Notes: generated from the letters alone by a model not told the origin. A stretch of DNA of 6,825 bases from Pseudomonadota bacterium (GCA_021791235.1 JAJYXA010000085.1:1-6825); one strand, 5' to 3'. Positions 1-5,164 are shown, numbered from the stretch's first letter. Translations and numbers: made by a program.

Positions 1-108
1 AAGAGCGGGATCGCCACACCGAAAGAGGACATGGACATCATCCGCACCAGGCTGAAGGTTGCCGAGGTGCTTGCAAAGGAGCTACGAAATGGCAAAACGA
101 ATCATTGA
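1..108 (+). CDS. RelE/HigB-like toxin, C-terminal end only (partial)
   Basis: The window opens inside a reading frame that begins KSGIATPKEDMDIIRTRLK and stops at TGA 106-108, giving 35 residues. The lysine-rich start, the TPKEDMDI turn and a final charged helix match the C-terminus of phage-derived Gp49-like/HigB toxins (COG4679), which are ribosome-dependent mRNA interferases of the RelE fold. The catalytic part lies outside the window. The last 20 bases overlap the downstream antitoxin gene, and toxin-first order with overlap is the usual HigBA arrangement. The family assignment rests on recalled family resemblance of a short tail plus the clear antitoxin neighbour. Confidence 0.72.
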   Translation, partial: KSGIATPKEDMDIIRTRLKVAEVLAKELRNGKTNH

Positions 109-424
109 TGGCATTGAGGTCGAAATAGGCTCGGGGAATGCCTTTGCCGATCTCGGTCTGCCCGACGCCGAAAAGCTCAAAATCAAATCCGGTTTGGTGA
201 TTGAGATCACCAAAGCCGTGCGCAAACTCGGCCTCACCCAAGATGAGGCGGCTCGCCGCATGGGCATCACACAGCCGAAGGTGTCCGGCATGCTGCGCGG
301 CGACTTCTCCAACCTGTCCGAACGCAAGTTGATGGACTGCTTGAATCGGTTGGGCTATGACATCGAAATCAAGGTGAAGCCTGCCGCCGAACCTCTTGGA
401 CATTTGGTGCTTGCTGTCGCTTGA
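89..424 (+). CDS. higA: XRE-family antitoxin of a HigBA-type module
   Basis: This 111-residue protein begins MAKRIIDGIEVEIGSGNAFA and carries one helix-turn-helix at about residues 44-70, with the pattern LGLTQDEAARRMGITQPKVS. It resembles the COG5606 antitoxins that pair with Gp49-like toxins. Such proteins neutralise the toxin and repress their own promoter. I chose ATG 89 because AAAGGAG (75-81) lies 7 bases upstream; a longer frame from TTG 59 has no comparable site. The start sits inside the toxin gene (20-base overlap), which implies translational coupling. The frame is intact and complete. The C-terminus after the HTH (YDIEIKVKP) is the short beta extension usual for this group. The symbol is given by family, not by an orthologue match. 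Confidence 0.8.
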   Translation: MAKRIIDGIEVEIGSGNAFADLGLPDAEKLKIKSGLVIEITKAVRKLGLTQDEAARRMGITQPKVSGMLRGDFSNLSERKLMDCLNRLGYDIEIKVKPAAEPLGHLVLAVA

Positions 425-609
425 CCGCTGTACTGCGATCACAAGTAAAGCCTGTTGCGCTTGCCGGGCGGTTTGATTTTGAGTTCGTACTGTAAGCATG
501 GCCCAACAGATGTAAGCGGAGATATTGACAAATTGAACGAATTTAGGTTTGATGGAGGCCTAGTAGGGTCAGGGATGTGGCCAGACGAGTCTACTTGAGC
601 AATGCGAAC

Positions 610-626
610 GCCCCTTTGGGGCTTTA
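610..626 (+). terminator. Short hairpin with T-rich tail, possible terminator
   Basis: GCCCC (610-614), TTT loop, GGGGC (618-622), followed by TTTAT (623-627). The stem is five G/C pairs and the tail is short, so this is a modest intrinsic terminator at best. It would end transcription from the HigBA module about 190 bases upstream, and it stands 19 bases before the dif-like site, so it could insulate that site from read-through. Confidence 0.4.
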
Positions 627-640
627 TCAAGACCCGATAA

Positions 641-668
641 TATGCACATAATGTATATTATGTAAAAT
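641..668 (+). other. dif-like: dif-like XerC/XerD recombination site
   Basis: The 28 bases fit the dif layout of 11 + 6 + 11. The left arm (641-651) is TATGCACATAA against E. coli GGTGCGCATAA for XerC. The centre (652-657) is TGTATA, identical to E. coli. The right arm (658-668) is TTATGTAAAAT against TTATGTTAAAT for XerD. In total 24 of 28 positions agree with the E. coli site as I remember it. The differences are two outermost left positions, one internal left position and one right-arm position. Such sites serve chromosome dimer resolution at the terminus and are used as attachment sites by integrative elements exploiting Xer (IMEX, for example CTX phage). Because virus-derived genes begin immediately to its right, an attachment site or hybrid junction is more likely than a bystander; the host's own dif is the alternative. 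Confidence 0.85.
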
Positions 669-673
669 CAGTC

Positions 674-692
674 GCGCGGTAATGCGCCGCGC
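674..692. repeat. GC-rich inverted repeat beside the dif-like site
   Basis: GCGCGG (674-679) pairs with CCGCGC (687-692) around a 7-base loop. It lies 5 bases from the right arm of the dif-like site. It has no T-run on either strand, so it is unlikely to be a terminator. Its purpose is unknown; a binding site or a folded single-strand structure is possible. Confidence 0.4.
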
Positions 693-705
693 CTCAAGCC
701 TGGCC

Positions 706-728
706 AACTGGCTCCGTTATCGCCAGTT
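706..728. repeat. Inverted repeat just upstream of the plus-strand element gene
   Basis: AACTGGC (706-712) pairs with GCCAGTT (722-728) around a 9-base loop, ending 5 bases before the ATG at 734. In an mRNA starting upstream this hairpin would occupy the ribosome-binding position of the small gene; as DNA it could be an operator. No recognisable Shine-Dalgarno sequence is present there. Confidence 0.35.
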
Positions 729-733
729 TGACC

Positions 734-982
734 ATGCGCCCCTCACTGCTTGACCTCTTCGGGGAAATCCCCGTCTCGCTGGAAGAAGTCGAAATCTGGA
801 TCGGCGTGGTGCCGGGCTGGCCGCGCACGACGTCGGCCGCGCGCCGGCAGCGCTACGCGGAATGCTGGAATGTTGCGGAAAAGATACGCCAGGCGAAGCG
901 CGCCGGCGACTGGACGTGAATCGAGGCGGAGAAGCGCGAGCAGCTGGCGGCGGTCGGGATCACCACCAGCGCACGGCGGTGA
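734..982 (+). pseudogene. Small element-encoded protein, possibly cut by an in-frame TGA
   Basis: From ATG 734 a 61-residue protein runs to TGA 917-919 (MRPSLLDLFGEIPVSLEEVE at the start, and a Y-x3-WNV-x2-KI-x2-AK-x2-G-x-W pattern near the end). The same frame continues beyond that stop for 20 more codons as a charged helix-like tail (IEAEKREQLAAVGITTSARR) to TGA 980-982. The continuation reads like the natural C-terminus, so the TGA at 917 could be a nonsense mutation; if so the original protein had about 82 residues. I recall this kind of short acidic WNV protein near phage attachment sites but cannot name a function. It is the only plus-strand gene of the element and converges on the late operon, overlapping the 34-residue gene by 23 bases. 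If the short version is the true gene, it ends at 919. Confidence 0.5.
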
Positions 983-1064
983 TGAGCTGGGCGATGCCGA
1001 AGGTTCCGATGATGCCCCAGCCAATGTAGATCACGCGCGAGGCGAAACGATCAGGGTCTTTCAT
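960..1064 (-). CDS. 34-residue single-span membrane microprotein
   Basis: ATG (1064-1062) to TGA (962-960) encodes 34 residues. A charged head (MKDPDRFASR) is followed by a single hydrophobic segment at about residues 11-30 (VIYIGWGIIGTFGIAQLITA) and a short RWW end. The arginine before the helix and the aromatic WW after it are typical of a real one-pass membrane peptide. It starts 17 bases after the preceding gene's stop, in the same direction, so it is the last gene of the late operon. PM2-type phages carry several membrane proteins of this size around their internal membrane, and I infer that role. A clear Shine-Dalgarno sequence is missing (upstream GAAAAGTC only), so translation may depend on read-through from the gene before it. 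Confidence 0.6.
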   Translation of the reverse strand: MKDPDRFASRVIYIGWGIIGTFGIAQLITAVRWW

Positions 1065-1081
1065 GCGTGCAATAAGACTTT

Positions 1082-1342
1082 TCAAAACGCCGAGAACGGC
1101 GATATGGTGCCGTTGCCGATATAGAAAACGATGGCCTGATCCGCGCCGCTGGCGTGCCGCACCTTGAGCCGGCGGAACCGGCTCAGGTTGGCGGCGTCGC
1201 CCTGTTCGAGCTCGACCGATTCGCCGATTTCCTCGACGGTGAAGGAGACCGAGACGCCGGCGGTCTTGAGGCGGATGTAGTCGCCGATGACGGCGAATTC
1301 CTCGACCGATCCGGCGGGGATGGTGACGGCGTAGGCTCTCAT
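1082..1342 (-). CDS. Small beta-rich element protein, possible minor virion component
   Basis: This intact 86-residue protein (MRAYAVTIPAGSVEEFAVIG at the start) consists of alternating short hydrophobic strands with glycine turns: an IRLKTAGVSVSFTVE hairpin, an FRRLKVRH strand and an AIVFYIGNG strand. It has no membrane segment or signal peptide. The pattern suggests a compact beta-sandwich of the kind found as minor capsid proteins in tailless phages, but I cannot assign a family. The start ATG (1342-1340) overlaps the TGA (1341-1339) of the preceding gene as ATGA, so the two are translationally coupled. A short hairpin in its last codons (stem 1088-1092/1097-1101, then TTTT) may weakly attenuate transcription before the 34-residue gene. 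Confidence 0.65.
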   Translation of the reverse strand: MRAYAVTIPAGSVEEFAVIGDYIRLKTAGVSVSFTVEEIGESVELEQGDAANLSRFRRLKVRHASGADQAIVFYIGNGTISPFSAF

Positions 1343-1869
1343 TGCAGTTTCAGTTCCTTCAAGATCATGGCGCCGGCGATGAGGCGCCGACCCAGAGCAG
1401 GACCTTCCCGCTGTCCTTCAGCGTCGATGCCTCTGGGCGGCCGGCGTCGTAGGCAAACTTGTTGGCCTGCTCCTGGGCGGCGGTGGCGAAGCTGCGGCCT
1501 GGGCGCTGACCAGCCCGAGCGTGAGCTCGGCGGCTTTCTCGATCGCGGAGAGCATCACGTCACGGTTCGACGCAATCGCGCCGCCGTCGGTAATCTGCAC
1601 CGGGCCTTCGTTGCCGACGATAGAGACGCCTTCAACGTCCTGCAACGAGATCGGCTTGCTGGTCTGCCGGCGTCGTTGTCGAAGAAGCGGATCAGGAACC
1701 AGCCGCCGTAATCCGTACCCTCGACGTGGAACAGCTGCGACAGGCCGGCCTCGATGTCGGCCAGGATGCCCGCCCGGTCGGCCCGGATCAGCGGCCCGAT
1801 GGCCGCCTCGGCGTCGTCGCACCAGGGCGATCTACGCCAGACGTGGGTCAGCGGCGCTTTTTCAGCCAC
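1339..1869 (-). pseudogene. Frameshifted element protein with C-terminal membrane helix
   Basis: The product can be followed through all three minus-strand frames. GTG 1869 opens frame one (AEKAPLTHVWRRSPWCDDA to LIRFFDNDAG). Near 1667 it moves to QTSKPISLQDVEGVSIVGNE through LGLVSAQ. Near 1497 it moves to RSFATAAQEQANKFAYDAG through VLLWVGA. Near 1383 it moves to IAGAMILKELKLQ and stops at TGA 1341-1339. Each step is explained by one lost base in a G/C run. The rebuilt protein has about 176 residues, a soluble N-terminal part and one membrane segment near its C-terminus (VLLWVGA-IAGAMIL). The ATGA overlap with the next gene confirms the final frame. Its start overlaps the previous gene by 22 bases. 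It is probably a membrane-associated virion protein (inference). Either the gene is dead or the sequence contains errors. Confidence 0.7.
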
Positions 1870-2045
1870 AGCAGCACCAGCAGACCGGCGACCCCAAGCA
1901 CGGCCAGGTGCACGGGGTTTTCCAGGTCGATGAATGGCTTGTTGTACACCGGCGAACTGGTGAAGGCCCCGGACATGGGCCCGGACGCGGCATACGGATA
2001 CACGTTGGCCGCCGAGGTGACGGACGACGGCATGGGAATGGTCAC
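1848..2045 (-). CDS. Small membrane protein of the late operon (65 residues)
   Basis: The protein has a polar, proline- and serine-rich first 40 residues and one membrane segment at about residues 45-60 (VHLAVLGVAGLLVLLWL) ending in KKRR, so the C-terminus should lie on the inner or cytoplasmic side. The start is GTG 2045, whose bases overlap the TGA of the upstream gene (GTGA), with GGAAGG about 8-9 bases before it; an ATG four codons later is an alternative start. It overlaps the next gene at its 3' end. This size, topology and position fit the small membrane proteins that line the lipid layer of PM2-like virions. I know no closer homologue. Confidence 0.68.
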   Translation of the reverse strand: MTIPMPSSVTSAANVYPYAASGPMSGAFTSSPVYNKPFIDLENPVHLAVLGVAGLLVLLWLKKRR

Positions 2046-2302
2046 TTCAGCACCTTCCAGGCGACGACACCGGCGACGGCGACCAGCGCCAGCGTCAGGC
2101 CGTGGCGCTTGAACCAGCTGTCGCCCTCGGTCTGGCTGGCCGGGTTCGAGCTGGCGTTCGGGTTGCCGGAGCGCGCCGGGATGCTGTTCAGGTACGCCTG
2201 CGCCTGGAGTTCCTGCATTCGGCGGTCGATGCGCTGCTGGTTAAAGGCCTGGGTGGCCGCCAGCAGCTTGTCGATGGTGAAGCCTTCGAAAAACGAGCCC
2301 AT
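2042..2302 (-). CDS. Small tail-anchored membrane protein of the late operon (86 residues)
   Basis: The N-terminal part is a glutamine- and arginine-rich amphipathic helix (about residues 11-37, with the Q-x3-NQQRIDRRMQEL pattern). A polar asparagine/serine linker follows (about 38-62), then one C-terminal membrane helix (about 69-83, LTLALVAVAGVVAWKVL). ATG 2302 is preceded by GAGGAG at 6 bases, and that site overlaps the stop codon region of the coat gene only 10 bases upstream. Its stop overlaps the next start. Following the coat gene directly, it is probably a membrane-embedded virion protein connecting capsid and lipid layer; this is an inference from position and topology. Confidence 0.7.
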   Translation of the reverse strand: MGSFFEGFTIDKLLAATQAFNQQRIDRRMQELQAQAYLNSIPARSGNPNASSNPASQTEGDSWFKRHGLTLALVAVAGVVAWKVLK

Positions 2303-2312
2303 GGCGCGCTCC

Positions 2313-3029
2313 TCAGACCGAGGCCAGCGAGTCGAGCGTCTCGGTGACGATGTCGAACGCGCCCGCCGAGGAGACGGTCATTTTCAGGCGGAAGTCGCCC
2401 AGGGCCTCGGCGCGGATCGACTGGAACAGATCGCCGTCGGTCGCCATGTCGAGGTGGGTATAGCCCGCCACCGGCACGCGCTTGCTCGGCGCGCCTTCCT
2501 TGGCGACTCGATGCAGCACTGCGGTCGAGGCGTCGACGATCTTGTTGCCGTTGGCCTCGACCTCGACCTGGGTGATGTCGGACTTCTGCATGTGGATCGC
2601 CTGGTACAAACCCTGACGCGGGAACTTGTCCATTTCGACGATGCCGGCGGCCGGCGCGTTGAACGGGAACTCGCGGATTCGCGTGAACAGGCCGAACGGC
2701 TGCGGCAGCGGGTCGATTTCGGCGTAGGTCTTGAGGGTGAAGTTGGCCGGCACGGCGCCGAGGTCAAGCTCGACGGTGAAGGTCGCCACGTCGGCGGTGC
2801 CGAGGCCTGGGCCGCGACGGTCGGCCAGGCTATGCAGTTCGGCGCGCTCGAAGTGCAGCACGAACTCGGTGCCGGTGGCGGCGACGGTATCCGGCGAGCG
2901 GTCATAGAACGTGTTCAGGTCGATCAGGCGCTGGAGGTTTTTGTACGTCTGAATCGTCTTGGCGTTGACGTTGACGTCGATGCGGCCGACCTGGCCGACG
3001 GCGAAGCCGGCAGCGGCCGCGCCGACCAT
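2313..3029 (-). CDS. P2-like double-jelly-roll major coat protein, N-terminus missing
   Basis: The open frame gives 238 residues. Segments resemble the PM2 coat protein P2 (269 residues) as I recall it: a strand plus TYKNL-x-RLIDLN near residues 20-40 (P2 has TYKTLNDLI), an FVLHFER strand, QAIHMQKSDITQVEVEANG in the second half (P2 has AAIHIKAAGVDAVEFQIDG) and a closing DGDLFQSIRAEALGDFRLKM (P2 has EGDVYQSVLLDQMIQDLRLK). P2 forms the trimeric capsomers of a T=21 shell over a lipid membrane. Roughly the first 40-50 residues of the family seem to be missing: the frame starts at ATG 3029 with MVGAAAAGFAVGQ, has no ribosome-binding site, and only about 70 bases separate it from the yoeB stop. The rest of the frame is intact and heads a chain of coupled small genes. 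Confidence 0.78.
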   Translation of the reverse strand: MVGAAAAGFAVGQVGRIDVNVNAKTIQTYKNLQRLIDLNTFYDRSPDTVAATGTEFVLHFERAELHSLADRRGPGLGTADVATFTVELDLGAVPANFTLKTYAEIDPLPQPFGLFTRIREFPFNAPAAGIVEMDKFPRQGLYQAIHMQKSDITQVEVEANGNKIVDASTAVLHRVAKEGAPSKRVPVAGYTHLDMATDGDLFQSIRAEALGDFRLKMTVSSAGAFDIVTETLDSLASV

Positions 3030-3098
3030 GGGGTGAACGATGCACAGTTTTTTTGAAAGCGCGAAATTTGCCCCCCTATGGGATGGCGCGCTATGTGA

Positions 3099-3357
3099 TC
3101 ACTTTTTCGAGTAGTGGAAACGGCACTGCGCGAGAAAAATTTTTCCGTCTTCGACCTTGTAAACCAGACGATGCTCGCCGGTGCTGCGACCAGTAGCCGC
3201 GCCAGTTTTCCTTCAGCGACTCGGGCTTTCCGGTGCCCTTGAACGGGTCGGCTTCGATCTCGTGCAGCAGGGTGCGGATTTTGTCGAGGACGGCGGGATT
3301 GTGCTTCTCCCAGTGGCGCCAGTCCTTGTCGGCCTGGCTGGAAAAAACGACCTTCAA
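3099..3357 (-). pseudogene. yoeB: YoeB/Txe toxin with a single-base frameshift
   Basis: The first frame reads MKVVFSSQADKDWRHWEKH and continues through GKPESLKENWRGYWS, the classic YoeB pattern. It then leaves the family near 3184-3188. Restoring one base there gives EHRLVYKVEDGKIFLAQCRF followed by HYSKK and TGA 3101-3099, exactly the YoeB C-terminus and length (about 85 residues). YoeB is a ribosome-dependent mRNA interferase; its catalytic Glu (in GKPE) precedes the break, whereas the catalytic Arg (HRLVY) and His-Tyr (FHY) follow it. The unrepaired frame runs on to 3091 with an unrelated tail and should be inactive. The start TTG 3357 overlaps the antitoxin stop as TTGA. Confidence 0.82.
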
Positions 3358-3599
3358 ATTTCGCGCTCCACCCCGCCGCCGGCTTCAAGCTCGGCGATGG
3401 CCGCATCCAGCAGGGCCGCGTTCAGCGGGGATGATTTCAGGTGCAGGGTTTCCTGCATAGCCGACCACTCGGCAGCCGGCACGATCACCACGTCACGGCC
3501 GTCGGCGCGCGTCACGGTCAGCGGCTCGCCGCTGTCGCACACCTCTTCGACCGCCTCGGTCAGATGCTTGCGGAACTGGGTAAAAGCGATGGCACTCAT
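3354..3599 (-). CDS. yefM: YefM/Phd-family antitoxin
   Basis: This intact 81-residue protein has the YefM layout. The N-terminal DNA-binding part starts MSAIAFTQFRKHLTEAVEEV, then comes EPLTVTRADGRDVVIVPAAE, and finally the toxin-wrapping helix QETLHLKSSPLNA. The antitoxin binds YoeB and represses its own operon with it. ATG 3599 is preceded by a G-rich ribosome-binding site (GAGGGGG about 5 bases upstream) that coincides with the stop codon of the ATPase fragment, so the module is joined tightly into the late operon and has no obvious promoter of its own. I see no TGTACA palindrome of the kind used by E. coli YefM. With its toxin frameshifted it may now be an orphan antitoxin. Confidence 0.85.
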   Translation of the reverse strand: MSAIAFTQFRKHLTEAVEEVCDSGEPLTVTRADGRDVVIVPAAEWSAMQETLHLKSSPLNAALLDAAIAELEAGGGVEREI

Positions 3600-3609
3600 G
3601 GAAACCCCC

Positions 3610-4107
3610 TCAAAACGTCAACACACCGGAGGATATTCTACCCGTCGCCATGTCTTTTTCCAGCCATTCCAGCGGCCGCAATGACTCGACCCTGGCGGGC
3701 GGCACGCCCATCACTTTTGTGACGGCCTTGACGTCTTCCGGGTAGGCGAGCCGGCCGGTGCGGATGGCGGTGCAGTTGCCCAGGAAGTCCTTGTCGATGC
3801 TGGCCGGGCGCTGAGAGAGGCCGAACACCCGCAGCCCCTTGTGGCGCCCGGTCAGGCACACCTGCGCCCAGCCGAGCGGCGCGCGGCTCGGAGTGGTGAC
3901 GAAGCGCAACTCCTCGACGACAAGGGTCAGGTTGCCCGCAGCGAGCGCGGCACGGCAGACGAAGTCGAACTGCTGGGCGCGCACGGCCGGATCGGCGGAC
4001 GGGCGGAACACCAGGCGGAATTTTTTCGCCTTCAGGCCGGCGAGCGCCGGTACCAGATCACCGTCGTACTCGCTAAAATCCCATGGACAGGACGACTGTG
4101 CCGACAA
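3610..4107 (-). pseudogene. FtsK/HerA-type packaging ATPase, Walker A end deleted
   Basis: The frame encodes 165 residues if TTG 4107 is counted, but recognisable protein starts only at the WDFSEYDG segment (about residues 9-16). In PM2 P9-like genome-packaging ATPases that segment follows the Walker A P-loop. A Walker B strand with two acidic residues is present (LTLVVEEL, about 60-67), followed by GRHKGLRVFGLSQRPASIDK (about 88-107, with the Gln-Arg sensor) and the C-terminal EKDMATGRI. Roughly 35 N-terminal residues including the P-loop are absent, and no frame upstream supplies them: the oxidase terminator lies there instead. A protein without Walker A could not bind ATP normally. Its stop is 10 bases from the yefM start. 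ATPase directly before the coat gene is the PM2 order, apart from the toxin-antitoxin insert. Confidence 0.78.
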
Positions 4108-4143
4108 AAAACAAAAACTAAATAAGGGGGACGCCTCCCCCTT
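4104..4143 (-). terminator. Strong intrinsic terminator of the oxidase operon
   Basis: On the minus strand AAGGGGGA (4143-4136) pairs perfectly with TCCCCCTT (4131-4124) around a GGCG loop, followed by ATTTAGTTTTTGTTTTTT. It begins about 20 bases after the second oxidase stop codon. The tail runs up to the point where the ATPase fragment begins, so host and element meet at the end of this terminator. It should also keep oxidase transcription from entering the remnant late operon. Confidence 0.88.
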
Positions 4144-4162
4144 CCCATGCCGGTCGGTGTGT

Positions 4163-5164
4163 TCAGATCACATTGATGCGTGTGCGCGCCGTCCCCATCA
4201 CCGCGCCGGTGCGCCAGTGCAGGAACTGGACGGTCACGGTCCAGGTGCCGCGGCTGGCCGGCTTGATGATGCAGTCGTAGCGTTCGGCCGAATGCGCCTC
4301 GATGGCGCCGGTCTGCCACGGCTGCGGCAAGGGCCGGCCGTCGGAGGCCACCACGCTGACGGTCAGTCCGCCAAAACTGATTTTCTGCGGATGGAAGCCG
4401 GCGCAGATATAGCGCGCCAGCAAGGTCTGGCCAAGCTGCATGGTCACCGCCACGCCGGGATGGGTCAGCGCCGAGTTCGCGCCATCGACGCCGGTGATGA
4501 TGAAATACTTCGGGTTGAGGTTGTTCAATCCGGCATCGCCGCCGCAGGTGCCGGCCGCCCATTGCAGGGTGTGCCAGGCGGGGTCGATCTCGTCCGCCGC
4601 CCAGATCGCCTCGACGTCGTAGACCGGCCCGTTGGCGAATGCGCGCCGGGTCCCCGGCGGATCGTTGGGATTCGGTTTCGGGTCCACGATCAGGCCGCCG
4701 TACATGCCCATTTCCGCATGCAGCGGCGTGTTGGTGTGGCAGTGATAGAAATAGGTGCCCGCGTGCTTGGGCCGCCACTGATAGGTGTAGGTGCCGCCGG
4801 TCACGTCCCAGGAAAAGTGGCCGACGCCGTCGTTTTCCTGGCTCGGCTCAATGCCGTGATGGTGGATGGTGTGCATCCACATCATGTTCACCGTCAGTTC
4901 CGTGTGCACGATCTGCCCTTCGGTCACGCGAATCGCCGGCGACGGGAAGGAACCGCCGCCCATCTGGTCGTCCTGCCCCTGGCCCGCCGCAAGGTCGGTA
5001 AACCCCCAGATCGTCACCGAGTTGCCATCGTCGAAGAGCAGCGAGCCGTTCATGTAGATGCCGCGCCTGAATCTCACGTCGGGCGTGACCCACCCCGGGG
5101 TCGCCGGTGCGCCCGGATACACATAGCAGGCATCGCCCATTCCACCGCCACCATTCATTCCCAT
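4163..5164 (-). CDS. Multicopper oxidase partner with type 1 Cys and no signal peptide
   Basis: This 333-residue protein contains two cupredoxin domains (about 70-165 and 215-333). The first carries copper ligands: HTIHHHG (98-104) and HCHTNTPLHAEMGMYG (141-156), the latter with Cys142, His149 and Met152/154 as possible type 1 ligands and His141/His143 flanking Cys as in trinuclear-site oxidases. The second domain lacks a full ligand set. ATG 5164 has GAGGAG at 6 bases and follows the first oxidase gene by 18 bases. The N-terminus is Met/Gly-rich and then polar; no Sec or Tat signal is visible although such oxidases normally work outside the cytoplasm. Probable role: electron-accepting partner of the upstream protein in oxidation of a metal or phenolic substrate. 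The substrate cannot be read from the sequence. Confidence 0.82.
   Translation of the reverse strand: MGMNGGGGMGDACYVYPGAPATPGWVTPDVRFRRGIYMNGSLLFDDGNSVTIWGFTDLAAGQGQDDQMGGGSFPSPAIRVTEGQIVHTELTVNMMWMHTIHHHGIEPSQENDGVGHFSWDVTGGTYTYQWRPKHAGTYFYHCHTNTPLHAEMGMYGGLIVDPKPNPNDPPGTRRAFANGPVYDVEAIWAADEIDPAWHTLQWAAGTCGGDAGLNNLNPKYFIITGVDGANSALTHPGVAVTMQLGQTLLARYICAGFHPQKISFGGLTVSVVASDGRPLPQPWQTGAIEAHSAERYDCIIKPASRGTWTVTVQFLHWRTGAVMGTARTRINVI

Larger units (their letters stand above)
425..733. other. Gene-free stretch between antitoxin and element gene
   Basis: No convincing gene is present. The only open frames are short and unlike protein. From 425 to about 600 I see no promoter or operator I would defend; a 7-base direct repeat TGTAAGC occurs at 491-497 and 511-517. 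The second half holds a terminator-like hairpin (610-622), a dif-like site (641-668) and two more hairpins (674-692 and 706-728), each listed separately. The section around 632-668 is distinctly AT-rich against the GC-rich surroundings, as expected for a Xer recombination core. Confidence 0.6.
641..4107. mobile_element. Degraded corticovirus-like (PM2-type) element at a dif site
   Basis: The span holds a FtsK/HerA-type packaging ATPase fragment, a P2-like double-jelly-roll coat protein and several small membrane proteins in one minus-strand operon, which is the late-gene content of tailless, internal-membrane phages such as PM2. The left limit is placed at the dif-like site. The right limit is the point at 4085-4107 where ATPase similarity ends abruptly against the oxidase terminator. 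Replication genes, an integrase and a second dif copy are not seen, so only part of an element remains. Truncations, frameshifts and a possible nonsense codon inside it indicate decay. Limits are inferred, not proven by target duplication. Confidence 0.62.

Noticed and set aside
491..540. Possible insertion-sequence end (TGTAAGC direct repeats followed by ATATTGACAAA)
   Set aside because: Only a 7-base repeat is shared, no partner inverted end or transposase remnant is visible, and the match to any known terminal repeat is too weak to name.
1521..3056. A 511-codon open frame on the plus strand
   Set aside because: It is antisense to the coat and membrane protein genes, has low-complexity Arg-rich stretches and no start signal. 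The opposite strand shows coupled genes with clear protein features.
2924..3406. A 160-codon minus-strand frame spanning yoeB and the start of the coat gene
   Set aside because: It is a mixture of off-frame parts of yefM, yoeB and the coat gene and has no family features apart from the short restored YoeB C-terminus.
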